From: an uncultured Clostridia bacterium
GTDB lineage: Bacteria > Bacillota > Clostridia > Christensenellales > Aristaeellaceae
Direction: 5' to 3'
Assembly: GCA_934647305.1 (NCBI GenBank)
Contig: CAKUFI010000076.1
Location: 1 to 12,259 of the forward strand
DNA: 12,259 nucleotides
A program made the position numbers and the translations under genes. The notes beneath the pieces were generated by a model, which had not been told where the DNA came from, searched no databases, and was given only the letters and a program-made list of their open reading frames with translations. How positions within the stretch are numbered: the first letter of the stretch is position 1; every line of letters starts with the position of its first letter. Below, in pieces: positions 4,944 through 11,202 of this stretch.

Positions 4944-5756
4944 CTAGCAGATGGCAGTCGACCCTGTCGACCGGATGCGAGCCAGCGCGGCGTCGAAGCG
5001 GCGCCTTTCGGCGGGGGAGAGGGCGGCGCGGCGACGATCGAGCGCCTGATGCAGCAGCCGCTCGGCGGGGCGGTCGAGCAGCGAAAGGTCGGGGTAAAGG
5101 TGGGTCAGGGCGAGGAAGTCCGCGTCTGGCAGACTGTGCACCAGCAGATCCAGCTCCTCCTCGCTCCAGCTGAGGTCGGCGAGCAGGTCAATGAAGTCGG
5201 CCAGAGAGTGAACGCCCGCCAGCATCGCCTGCACCCGCTCCTCGCCGCGCACCCCCTGAAGCGCGGCCAACAGCCTGCGATACTCGCCGTCCGGCATGCG
5301 TTCGCCGTAACTGAGCAGCAATTCGGCCTCGCTTTCCACGCCGGAGGGGGTCAGGAAGGTACGGCTGAGCAGGCCTGCGCGCAGAGCGGTGTGGACGTGC
5401 GAGGCGAGATGCGGCAGGCACCTTCGCGCGTAGTCCATCGCGTGGGCGGGCAGCTCGCCCTGCAGGGACTCAAGCGCCTGAGCAAGCTGTTCGTGAATTG
5501 CGGACACGTCCAGCGGCGAGAGCATGACCTGCAGCCGGGCGACGCCCTCCGCTGTCAGGTTGAGCCGCCAGGGATTTTGGCCCAGCAGCGCCAGGCCCAG
5601 CGCCGCAAGCAGAGGGTACTCGAGCAGGTTGATCGGCGAATCGGCGTACTCGCGGGACAGACTGAGCAGCAGCCGATGCACGTCGTCCGGGTCAAAACGG
5701 CGGAGTATGGCGTTTTCGGCCTCGATATGGCGCAGGTACTGCTCGATGAACTCCAC
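4944..5756 (-). CDS. DUF6179 protein, C-terminal part (downstream of frameshift)
   Basis: This frame carries the C-terminal two thirds of a DUF6179 family protein of unknown function, mostly helical and leucine-rich. The nominal GTG at 5756 has no ribosome binding site. The frame continues upstream without a stop to the G7 tract at 5860-5866, where it joins the N-terminal part. With one G removed the whole gene (4944-6300) would encode 451 residues, running ...RLTVEGGISGFFKLYRPQFF... across the join. The last residues (STGSTAIC) and the TAG stop are encoded by a unit of hairpin-repeat block 2, so the natural 3' end may have been replaced. It is either a broken gene, a phase-variable gene or a sequencing error at the homopolymer. 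Confidence 0.7.
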   Translation of the reverse strand: MEFIEQYLRHIEAENAILRRFDPDDVHRLLLSLSREYADSPINLLEYPLLAALGLALLGQNPWRLNLTAEGVARLQVMLSPLDVSAIHEQLAQALESLQGELPAHAMDYARRCLPHLASHVHTALRAGLLSRTFLTPSGVESEAELLLSYGERMPDGEYRRLLAALQGVRGEERVQAMLAGVHSLADFIDLLADLSWSEEELDLLVHSLPDADFLALTHLYPDLSLLDRPAERLLHQALDRRRAALSPAERRRFDAALARIRSTGSTAIC

Positions 5757-6300
5757 GCCGTCCAGCGCCGGCCGCCCCAGCAGCGGGGGATAGTCGGCGG
5801 TGATGTGGGTTTCCTGAGGGAAAAACTGCGGGCGGTAGAGCTTGAAAAAGCCGCTGATTCCCCCCCTCGACCGTCAGGCGGTAGAAGCGGTTGGGCGTGC
5901 GGAACAGACTGGACAGGATGCGCTGCTGCATCAGCCGGCAGACGTTCAGCCGCTTGCGAATGAGCGCGATTCCGTCCTCGTAGAGCGCCAAAACGGGCAC
6001 ATTTTGGATCAATTCGAGCGCCTTTTCAGGGTTGTTTTCGGCCTTCAGGCGCAGACTGAGCGCAAACAGCACGCCGCCCAGCAGCTCCTGCGCCTGCTCG
6101 AGGCGAATCGAGCTGCTCTTGCCGCCGTTCAGCTTATCGGTCTGCGCGGCCAGCAGCGACAGGAGATTTCCCTCCAGCGCCTCGAACTGCCTGCCTGTCA
6201 TCAGGCCCAGGCGCATGGCCTGCTCGGTCAGCGATTGCAGGTATCGCCGCGCGTCCAGCGTTTCCGGGCGCAGGGAAGGGGCTGAAGAAAGCTCGTTCAT
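5692..6300 (-). CDS. DUF6179 protein, N-terminal part (truncated by frameshift)
   Basis: The gene begins MNELSSAPSLRPETLDARRY at the ATG at 6300. This start is supported by GGAGG seven bases upstream and by the ATGA overlap with the stop of the DUF6323 gene, which suggests coupled translation. About 147 residues match the expected helical N-terminal half. After the G7 tract at 5860-5866 this frame reads low-quality Arg/Pro/Ala-rich sequence (GNQRLFQALPPAVFPSGN...) to a stop at 5692, total 202 residues. The family is found next to DUF6323 in Clostridia, and its role is unknown. As written, the full product would need a -1 base correction or slippage. Confidence 0.7.
   Translation of the reverse strand: MNELSSAPSLRPETLDARRYLQSLTEQAMRLGLMTGRQFEALEGNLLSLLAAQTDKLNGGKSSSIRLEQAQELLGGVLFALSLRLKAENNPEKALELIQNVPVLALYEDGIALIRKRLNVCRLMQQRILSSLFRTPNRFYRLTVEGGNQRLFQALPPAVFPSGNPHHRRLSPAAGAAGAGRRGVHRAVPAPYRGRKRHTPPF
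5860..5866 (-). other. G7 homopolymer at the DUF6179 frameshift
   Basis: Seven consecutive Gs on the coding strand (GAG-GGGGGG-AATC context). Six Gs would fuse the two DUF6179 parts into one frame with no stop. The tract sits precisely where the two frames exchange protein-like character. Confidence 0.85.
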
Positions 6301-6776
6301 ACCCAGGCCTCCGTATCCAGGCGGAAGCTCTTGAAGCTGCGCCCCTCGTGCAGATGCTGCGCCAGCGCGGGCAGGGCCTGCCAGGCGAGCAGGTCGATCG
6401 ACCCGGCGCATGCTCCGTCGAACGCCTGCTTCATGAAGGAGACCAGTTCCGCGTCCGACAGGAGATCCAGCGTCTCGTTCTTGAACTCGTAGAACAGGTC
6501 GACGAGCGCGTGCAGCGTTTCGACATAGTTGTCCTGGGAGAGGTATGGCGAGTCGCAGAAGGCCCGGATCAGGCGCTCAATCACGCCGCCGCCGAATTCG
6601 ACGCGGCCGGTTTTCTTCAGGCTTTCCTCGCGGGTGTGCACCAGCGAAAGAGCCTGGTCCTCGGTCAGGCGAAGGCCGTGCGCCGAGGTTTCCTCGTTGA
6701 GCGCGAGCAGCGCCTGGGTGGACTGCCTCTCGAGCAGCGCGTTCTGGCTGAAGAGCAGGGACAGGTTTGTTTCCAT
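6297..6776 (-). CDS. DUF6323 family protein
   Basis: The 159-residue, mainly alpha-helical protein starts METNLSLLFSQNALLERQSTQALLALNEETSAHGL and contains RVEFGGGVIERLIRAFCDSPYLSQDNYVETLHALVDLFYEFKNE (58-101), which I associate with DUF6323. It has no signal peptide or membrane segment and no recognisable catalytic motif, so it is probably cytosolic; its function is unknown. The ATG at 6776 has AAAAGGAGG just upstream. The frame extends further upstream, but that part is Arg-rich and contains no ribosome binding site. Its TGA overlaps the DUF6179 ATG, and the two should be made together from the strong promoter at 6878-6906. Family assignment comes from memory of sequence and pairing, not from a search. 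Confidence 0.75.
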   Translation of the reverse strand: METNLSLLFSQNALLERQSTQALLALNEETSAHGLRLTEDQALSLVHTREESLKKTGRVEFGGGVIERLIRAFCDSPYLSQDNYVETLHALVDLFYEFKNETLDLLSDAELVSFMKQAFDGACAGSIDLLAWQALPALAQHLHEGRSFKSFRLDTEAWV

Positions 6777-6877
6777 AGCAGCCTCCTTTTGTGATGGGAC
6801 GGTGCGGCGGGGAAAGGGACGAACCCAGGGGTCACGGCTTCGGACGCGGCACGCGCGCCGGATTTCCAAGGGAGGCT

Positions 6878-6906
6878 ATTATAATACAGACATTCCGGCT
6901 TGTCAA
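6878..6906 (-). promoter_or_regulatory. Perfect-consensus promoter of DUF6323-DUF6179
   Basis: Minus strand TTGACA (6901-6906), 17-base spacer, TATAAT (6878-6883): a full match to the housekeeping sigma consensus. The -35 overlaps the TGA stop of the upstream Cys-rich gene. The leader to the DUF6323 start is about 95 bases. Confidence 0.85.
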
Positions 6907-7217
6907 CGCGCGCGGGGATTAGAATTCGATGAGCGAGTGTCCTTGTCCGTCTCGCGGATGAGCGCCAGGATGTCGCCGTAGCGCGCGAGCACCCGGTCGT
7001 AGTTTTCGCGCCGGTGGGGGAAGAGGCAGCCGGAGCAGTCCTTGATCCCCGAATCGGTGTATTGAAAGCTGCCGCCGCACCGCCTGCCCAGGGCGTAGAG
7101 CGGGCAGAAGCAGAACAGGCAGTTGAAGTTCTCCGGGTGATCGGTCGGGTGGCAGGGGAAGAATTCGCACTCGCGGTTTTGGAAAAAGCGGTAGTGCTCC
7201 TCCGGCTTCTGGGGCAT
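6903..7217 (-). CDS. Cysteine-rich small domain protein
   Basis: This 104-residue protein contains a dense cysteine cluster: C17, C22, C33, C36, C38, C47, C61 and C64, in the layout EFFPCH...NCLFCFCPLYALGRRCGG...KDCSGCLFPH. It matches the cysteine-rich small domain family (PF04071), which is presumably metal-binding and is sometimes found fused or near to cobalamin genes; no corrin gene is nearby. The rest (about 70-104) is a charged helix and tail. The ATG at 7217 has AAGGAGA eight bases upstream. The longer upstream frame is Pro/Arg-rich intergenic sequence and is discounted. The function in the cell is not known, and Zn or Fe-S binding is inferred from the cysteines. Confidence 0.8.
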   Translation of the reverse strand: MPQKPEEHYRFFQNRECEFFPCHPTDHPENFNCLFCFCPLYALGRRCGGSFQYTDSGIKDCSGCLFPHRRENYDRVLARYGDILALIRETDKDTRSSNSNPRAR

Positions 7218-7480
7218 GAGGCAGTCTCCTTTCGATGGGTGTACGCAGAGGCGCAGGGCGCGTTTTCCCGGGCGGCCGCAGCCGCCCGTATAATGCGATT
7301 TCCCGCGGGAAATCGCTTCCCTGCGGCCCCGGAGGGGACGTGGGTGGGGTGTGGGGAGGCGCGGGCGTTGAGCACGCCCTCCCCGCTGATCCGGGCCGCG
7401 CGAGCGGGCCGGCGTAGTCGTTGCGCTTTCCGGAAGGCCTGTGATTGCGCAGCCAGGCCTCGCTTGCGTGCCTTGAGGCG
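7218..7480. other. Palindrome-rich intergenic spacer
   Basis: No gene is visible. It holds GGGCGGC-cgca-GCCGCCC (7270-7287), the perfect 22-base palindrome at 7295-7316, a hairpin with GGGGA/TCCCC and GGGCGT/ACGCCC arms (7353-7384), and CCGG.CCGC-gcga-GCGG.CCGG (7391-7412). The 7353 hairpin opens with GGGGAGGCGC, as does the hairpin after kdpE, so it is likely another dispersed-repeat deposit. Confidence 0.55.
7295..7316. repeat. Perfect 22-bp palindrome
   Basis: GCGATTTCCC followed directly by GCGGGAAATCGC is a perfect 22-base inverted repeat without loop, centred between 7305 and 7306. It lies about 80 bases upstream of the Cys-rich gene start. It could be a dimeric-regulator operator or repeat debris; I see no second copy here. 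Confidence 0.6.
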
Positions 7481-7510
7481 AAAAAGGGGGAGCGTCAGGG
7501 CTTACTGACG
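7481..7510 (-). terminator. Possible terminator of the sialidase-like gene
   Basis: CGTCAG-taagcc-CTGACG overlaps the stop codon and is followed on the minus strand by CTCCCCCTTTTT. The stem is only six pairs and the T-run starts seven bases late, so this is a weak candidate. Confidence 0.35.
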
Positions 7511-8589
7511 ACGCGAAGGTCGATCGGGCGGTCGGGATGGAGGATATCCTCCTCAGTAAAGCTGGCGAAGAGGATTTCCCGCGCGCCACAGCGTTCGCGA
7601 TCGTAAGTCAGGTAGATCCTGCCCTGATAGAAGTCCGCGTCCGGGTAGGAGAGCGCGTCGCGGCTGTCGAGCAGGCGGCGATGGGGCCAGGTCGCGCCGT
7701 CGTCGTCCGAGAGGTAGACCGTCATGCTGCGGCGCACTTTTGCGTCATCGTTATTGATCAGCAGGACGCGTCCTGAGGGCGTGCGGGCGACGAAGAGGCG
7801 GGTGTTCGCGTTGGGCAGGCCGGTTTTTTTCGCCTCCGTCCAAGTTCGGCAGCGGTCGAAAGAGGTGCTTTCGGCGATTTCGCCCACGCTGGTGCGCGCG
7901 AACAGCCGGACGCTGCCGTCGCGCTTCTGATAGGCCATGGTTTCGTCAAAGGGCGTGGGCAGCTTGAGCGCGCCATAGGCATGATGGTAGCTGCGGCCCT
8001 GGTCGAAGGAGAGGCTGTAGCCGTAGCGGTCGGAAACCTGGTCGTAGTTGAAGTTCAGGTAGGTTCCGTCGTTCAGCGCCAGCGGCTTGCAGCGAAGAAA
8101 GCCCTTGTCCAGGCAGCGCGGCGCGGAGAAGACCGGCTCGTCCGCGTCCGGATCGTCGCACACGCTGACCCACTCAGCGTGCGTCATGTCGTAGAACACG
8201 AAGCCGTCCACGGTGAGGCCCCTGCGGCCCAGGCAGGCCGGCTCGGTGTTGTTCTGCACCCAGAATACGAACAGCCGCCCGTCCGGTGCGGTCCACAGCT
8301 GGATGTCCAGCGCGTGCACCCAGCGCTCCCGGTCGCTGGGAATGACCAGCAGAGGTTTGCTCCAGGTTTCGCCTAGGTCGTCGCTGCGTACCAGCAGATT
8401 GAAGTTGTCCATGTGCGGTTCGCCTGTGCCGCCCGCATACCAGCCCATATAGATGCGGCCGCCGCGGGTAATAGCCAGCGTGGGGCAGCCCTGAAAGCGC
8501 CTCAGATGCTCGTCTGTGTAGCGCGCCTCGGTCGGGTGCGTAATCAGCTCGCAGGGGATGGTCGCCGCCGTTTCGGGTTTTCTGTTCAT
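7495..8589 (-). CDS. Sialidase-like (BNR/Asp-box) protein, cytosolic
   Basis: The 364-residue protein has the repeat pattern of a six-bladed sialidase fold. Asp-box motifs occur at 69-76 (SDDLGETW), 194-201 (SFDQGRSY), 243-250 (SFDRCRTW) and 294-301 (SDDDGATW), and an RGGRIYMGWYAGG strand (42-54) follows the first conserved strand. The late SYPDADFYQGRIYLTYDR segment (314-331) has the Tyr and Arg pattern of the C-terminal blades. There is no signal peptide, so it should act in the cytosol, perhaps on imported sialosides or another glycoside. The Arg triad and substrate cannot be assigned by eye, and BNR-fold lyases and epimerase-like proteins look similar. The ATG has AAGGAG eight bases upstream and the gene has its own promoter; no nan genes are adjacent. 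Confidence 0.75.
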   Translation of the reverse strand: MNRKPETAATIPCELITHPTEARYTDEHLRRFQGCPTLAITRGGRIYMGWYAGGTGEPHMDNFNLLVRSDDLGETWSKPLLVIPSDRERWVHALDIQLWTAPDGRLFVFWVQNNTEPACLGRRGLTVDGFVFYDMTHAEWVSVCDDPDADEPVFSAPRCLDKGFLRCKPLALNDGTYLNFNYDQVSDRYGYSLSFDQGRSYHHAYGALKLPTPFDETMAYQKRDGSVRLFARTSVGEIAESTSFDRCRTWTEAKKTGLPNANTRLFVARTPSGRVLLINNDDAKVRRSMTVYLSDDDGATWPHRRLLDSRDALSYPDADFYQGRIYLTYDRERCGAREILFASFTEEDILHPDRPIDLRVVSKP

Positions 8590-8636
8590 TGCCGCGCTCC
8601 TTTTCAGAAATGTCCAGAAGTTCGATTGTCAGTGCC

Positions 8637-8665
8637 ATTATGCCACAGCGCGTATTTCCTGTCAA
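8637..8665 (-). promoter_or_regulatory. Promoter of the sialidase-like gene
   Basis: Minus strand TTGACA (8660-8665), 17-base spacer, CATAAT (8637-8642), about 48 bases before the start codon. The -35 is perfect and the -10 matches five of six bases. Confidence 0.8.
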
Positions 8666-8681
8666 GCCGGGCGCAGGGTAC

Positions 8682-8748
8682 AAAAAGAGGCCGACAGCGC
8701 GGGAGCCTGCTTCAGGGAAAACTGAAACGCGCTCCAGCCTGCCGGCCG
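8682..8748 (-). terminator. Terminator of the signal-peptidase operon
   Basis: After the last gene the minus strand forms GGCCGGC...GTCGGCC and AGCGCG/CGCGCT arms with an inner TTCAG-ttttcc-CTGAA hairpin, then CTCTTTTTG (8681-8688). The branched stem plus T-run suggest an intrinsic terminator. It lies just upstream of the sialidase promoter. Confidence 0.6.
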
Positions 8749-8770
8749 GGGGTGTGATGAACGGAGAGGG

Positions 8771-10192
8771 TCAGTTGAAGCTGGCCTCAGCCGGCCTGCA
8801 GTGCGGGCAGGGCTGCTTTCCGGCAGTCACCGCTTCGGAGAGCTTGTGCGCGGTGAAGGTCATCTGCGCGTTGCTCTGGCACTTGTTCGCGGCATGGTAG
8901 TACGCGTCCTGCTCGTTGAAGTAGACCAGGGCGTCGCCGTTGGTGATTCGGCCGGGATCCTGCGCGCGGGAGCGCACCTCCTCGGGCAGCTCGCCTTCAT
9001 ACTGCTGCGCGCCGCAGAGCGGGCAGGCGATCAGTATGCCGTCCTGCGCGGGCAGGTCGGTGAAGAGCATCTCGGAGGATTCGCCCTGGATCTGGGCGCA
9101 GTCGCTCGTCAGGTGCCAGCAGTTCCGCTCGTCCAGCCAGACCAGCCAGGCGTTTTCGTCGGCGTAGCTCTCGGGCACCGGGCCGCAGAAGGGGCAGCGG
9201 TTCTTGCCCGCCGCAAGCGCCTCGGCCACGGTATGCTCGCGGCCCTGGGTCATCGTGCCGCAGCGAGGACTGCTGTGATAGTTCACGCCGGTCGTCGTGT
9301 AGTATACCTTGCTCTCGGCCGCGAAGACGCGGGGCGCGGGCGTAGGCGTGGCGGTCGGCAGGGGCGTGCGCGTGGGGGCCTGAGTCACGGCCTGCTGCGT
9401 GGGCGGCGCGGTTTCGGCCTGCTCGGGCGGCGGGGTATTGCTGCCGGAGGCGGTGTCGGCCTGCGGTTCGTCGGTGCCCTCGGGCAGGGGAGTATCGGTG
9501 GGCTCGGGGGTCGCGGTCGGTTCAGGGGTGAAGGTCGGCTCGAGCGCCTCAGTGGGCAGGTCGGACGCGCCCTTCAGAACCATGTCGACGGCGTAGCGCG
9601 CGCGGTTTTGCAGGTACTCCTCCGGCTCGCGAACCAGCCTCAGCCGGGGAGCCTTGGTCGGTTCGGGAGTGGCGGTGGGCTCGGGGGTCGCGGTCGGTTC
9701 GGGCGAGGGGGTGGCGATGGCGGTCTGCACATCGCGCAGCGCCTGATTGCCCGCGGCGGCCAGTATACCCGGCAAGTTGTCGGCCACGGCGTACCAGTTC
9801 GCCTCGGCCTGCTTCGCGTCCTTGCGGGCGTTTTCACCCAGGGAGGCGATCCTCTCGCGGGTCGTATCCAGGAAGGCGAGCGCCGCGTCCTGGCCCCTCT
9901 TGATGGTCGGGCTGCCGAAGTCGGTCAGAAGCGCCACGCTCAGCAGTGCGAAGCACACGATCAGCGACACGATCGAGACAAACAGCTTCTTAAAGCCGTT
10001 CCAGCGGATGGTTCTGCGCCACAGCAGCACCAGGCCAACCGGGTAGCAGATCACCAGCAGGATCAGCGTAAGCAGCTTGTACAGCCTGCGCCGGGGCGGT
10101 TTTTTCCGGGGAGAGCGCATGCCGGGGCGCTTTTCGGAGCGCATCATGTAGCTGCGTCCCCCCGCACGGGATTGTTTCGTGGTATTGTCCAT
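8771..10192 (-). CDS. Membrane protein with Pro/Thr linkers and three His/Cys zinc-ribbon-like repeats
   Basis: The 473-residue protein of unknown function has a basic N-terminus (1-37), two membrane helices (about 38-57 and 69-90) and a charged segment (95-160). Low-complexity TPEPTATPEP linkers occupy 161-179 and 219-234, with further Pro/Thr-rich sequence to 287. Three C-terminal repeats each carry H-x4-C, then about 21-24 residues, then C-x2-C: H306/C311/C333/C336, H360/C365/C390/C393, H433/C438/C462/C465. Repeats 1 and 3 also share YYTTTG/YFNEQD-like strands and xxAEALxAGK/LSEAVTAGK helices. This suggests three small metal-binding modules on a flexible stalk, probably outside the cell if both termini follow the positive-inside pattern; topology is inferred. 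GAGGT precedes the ATG by five bases. It is the last gene of the signal-peptidase operon, 17 bases after the ArsC-like gene. Confidence 0.8.
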   Translation of the reverse strand: MDNTTKQSRAGGRSYMMRSEKRPGMRSPRKKPPRRRLYKLLTLILLVICYPVGLVLLWRRTIRWNGFKKLFVSIVSLIVCFALLSVALLTDFGSPTIKRGQDAALAFLDTTRERIASLGENARKDAKQAEANWYAVADNLPGILAAAGNQALRDVQTAIATPSPEPTATPEPTATPEPTKAPRLRLVREPEEYLQNRARYAVDMVLKGASDLPTEALEPTFTPEPTATPEPTDTPLPEGTDEPQADTASGSNTPPPEQAETAPPTQQAVTQAPTRTPLPTATPTPAPRVFAAESKVYYTTTGVNYHSSPRCGTMTQGREHTVAEALAAGKNRCPFCGPVPESYADENAWLVWLDERNCWHLTSDCAQIQGESSEMLFTDLPAQDGILIACPLCGAQQYEGELPEEVRSRAQDPGRITNGDALVYFNEQDAYYHAANKCQSNAQMTFTAHKLSEAVTAGKQPCPHCRPAEASFN

Positions 10193-10209
10193 GGATTACC
10201 TCGCGTTAG

Positions 10210-10545
10210 TCATTTCCACTCATTCCATACGTCCGGACAGAAGCCCACGGTGGCCTTCTGCCCATTGCGCACAATGGGGGTTTTGAGCAGCTTCTGGTTG
10301 GCGCAGAGCTCCTTGGCGGCGGCCTGTACATCCTTCAGCTGCAGGATATAGTGCGCCTGCCAGTCGTCGGTTTCCTTCACCAGCGCGGAAATGCCCACGC
10401 ACCGGGCCACCGACTCGAGCTCCCTGGGGCTGAGCGGGCGCCTGGCCAGGTCGACGAAGGAATACGGGATGCGGCGCTCCTTGAAATAGCGCTCAGCCTT
10501 CTGCACGTCGAAATCGCGCTTGGCGGCGTAAATCTGGATGTTCAC
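10210..10545 (-). CDS. ArsC/Spx-family protein lacking the catalytic cysteine
   Basis: This 111-residue thioredoxin-fold protein of the arsenate reductase/Spx family starts MNIQIYAAKRDFDVQKAERYFKERRIPYSFVDL and ends KTPIVRNGQKATVGFCPDVW, both typical of the clostridial ArsC-like group. In relatives the first strand is followed by KC-x-DTKKA with the reactive Cys; here the aligned residue is Asp11 and no Cys occurs before C49. Arsenate reduction is therefore unlikely, and a Spx-like binding or structural role is possible but unproven. The start is GTG: its GTGA overlaps the stop of the upstream signal peptidase gene, with GAGGT nine bases upstream. It is the fourth gene of the operon and translationally coupled. 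Confidence 0.85.
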   Translation of the reverse strand: MNIQIYAAKRDFDVQKAERYFKERRIPYSFVDLARRPLSPRELESVARCVGISALVKETDDWQAHYILQLKDVQAAAKELCANQKLLKTPIVRNGQKATVGFCPDVWNEWK

Positions 10546-11177
10546 TTGTTATATACCTCGCTGCCGCCCACGCTGCCAATACGGTTCAGCGGCCAGATGA
10601 TGTATCTCACCTTGCCGACGATCTTGTCCTCGGAGAGGAAGCCCACCCGGCGGCTGTCGCGGCTGTTGTCGCGGTTGTCGCCCATGACGAAGTAGCTGCC
10701 CTCAGGCACCTCGATCGGGCCGAAGTCGTACTGCGGCAGGGAGTAGTTCACGATGCGGTCGGGCGAGAGGAAGGGCTCCTCGTATGCCTCACCGTTGACG
10801 TAGAGCACGCCGCTTTTGACCTCCAGCGTGTCGCCGGGCAGGCCGATGACGCGCTTGACGTACTCCTTGCGGGTGTCGTCGTAGTGCGTAATGACCACGT
10901 CGAAGCGATCCGGGCCGTGCAGCTTCATGTCCAGCACGGTCACGAACAGCCGGTCGTTGTTCTGCAGCGTGTCGGTCATCGAGGTGCCGTCCACGCGGAT
11001 GATCGTGAAGAAGAAGGAGCGGATGATCAGCACCGCGAGCAGCGCCGTGACGATCGACACCACCCACTCGCGCGCGTCCTTCTTTCGCTCGGGAGTCCAG
11101 AAGGGCTTCTTTTCCTCCTCGCGCATCTCCAGCAGCTTTTTCGGCTCGCCGGCCGGTCTTTCGTTTTCTTCAGGCAT
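10542..11177 (-). CDS. lepB: Signal peptidase I (second copy in operon)
   Basis: This 211-residue membrane serine protease cleaves signal peptides at the outer face of the cytoplasmic membrane. It has an acidic/basic cytosolic N-terminus of about 38 residues, one membrane anchor (39-60), the catalytic Ser66 in VDGTSMTDTL, the general-base Lys108 in KEYVKRVIGLPGD, and the conserved GDNRDNSRDSR box (166-176). The Ser-Lys dyad is intact. Compared with its neighbour it has a longer cytosolic extension and the canonical GDNRDNSxDSR box. GGAAGG precedes the ATG by seven bases. It lies 25 bases after the other signal peptidase gene and overlaps the ArsC-like gene by four bases. Confidence 0.93.
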   Translation of the reverse strand: MPEENERPAGEPKKLLEMREEEKKPFWTPERKKDAREWVVSIVTALLAVLIIRSFFFTIIRVDGTSMTDTLQNNDRLFVTVLDMKLHGPDRFDVVITHYDDTRKEYVKRVIGLPGDTLEVKSGVLYVNGEAYEEPFLSPDRIVNYSLPQYDFGPIEVPEGSYFVMGDNRDNSRDSRRVGFLSEDKIVGKVRYIIWPLNRIGSVGGSEVYNK

Positions 11178-11202
11178 CGGGTATCCTTCCTTTCTGTGAT
11201 GA

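Larger units (their letters stand above)
4370..4970. repeat. Hairpin-repeat block 2 (non-coding mosaic)
   Basis: The roughly 570-base gap between the small-gene terminator and DUF6179 is filled by the same repeat system as block 1. Four large stem-loops occur, one in block-1 orientation and three reversed. There are linkers GGCGGCAGCAAGTGG and GGCGGCAGCAGGTGG (reverse complements of the block-1 linker) and short hairpins with changing arms. The repeat overlaps the last codons of the DUF6179 gene. The short frames that cross it are repeat-derived and I do not call genes. Confidence 0.85.

Noticed and set aside
4917..5963. 348-codon plus-strand frame opposite DUF6179
   Set aside because: Starts inside the repeat, is Gln/Val/Gly-rich with no family resemblance, and opposes a coupled operon gene.
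8801..10351. 516-codon plus-strand frame opposite the zinc-ribbon membrane protein and ArsC-like gene
   Set aside because: It spans two genes antisense, is Gly/Arg/His-rich, and arises from codon bias and the TPEPTA repeats. No ribosome binding site or domain.
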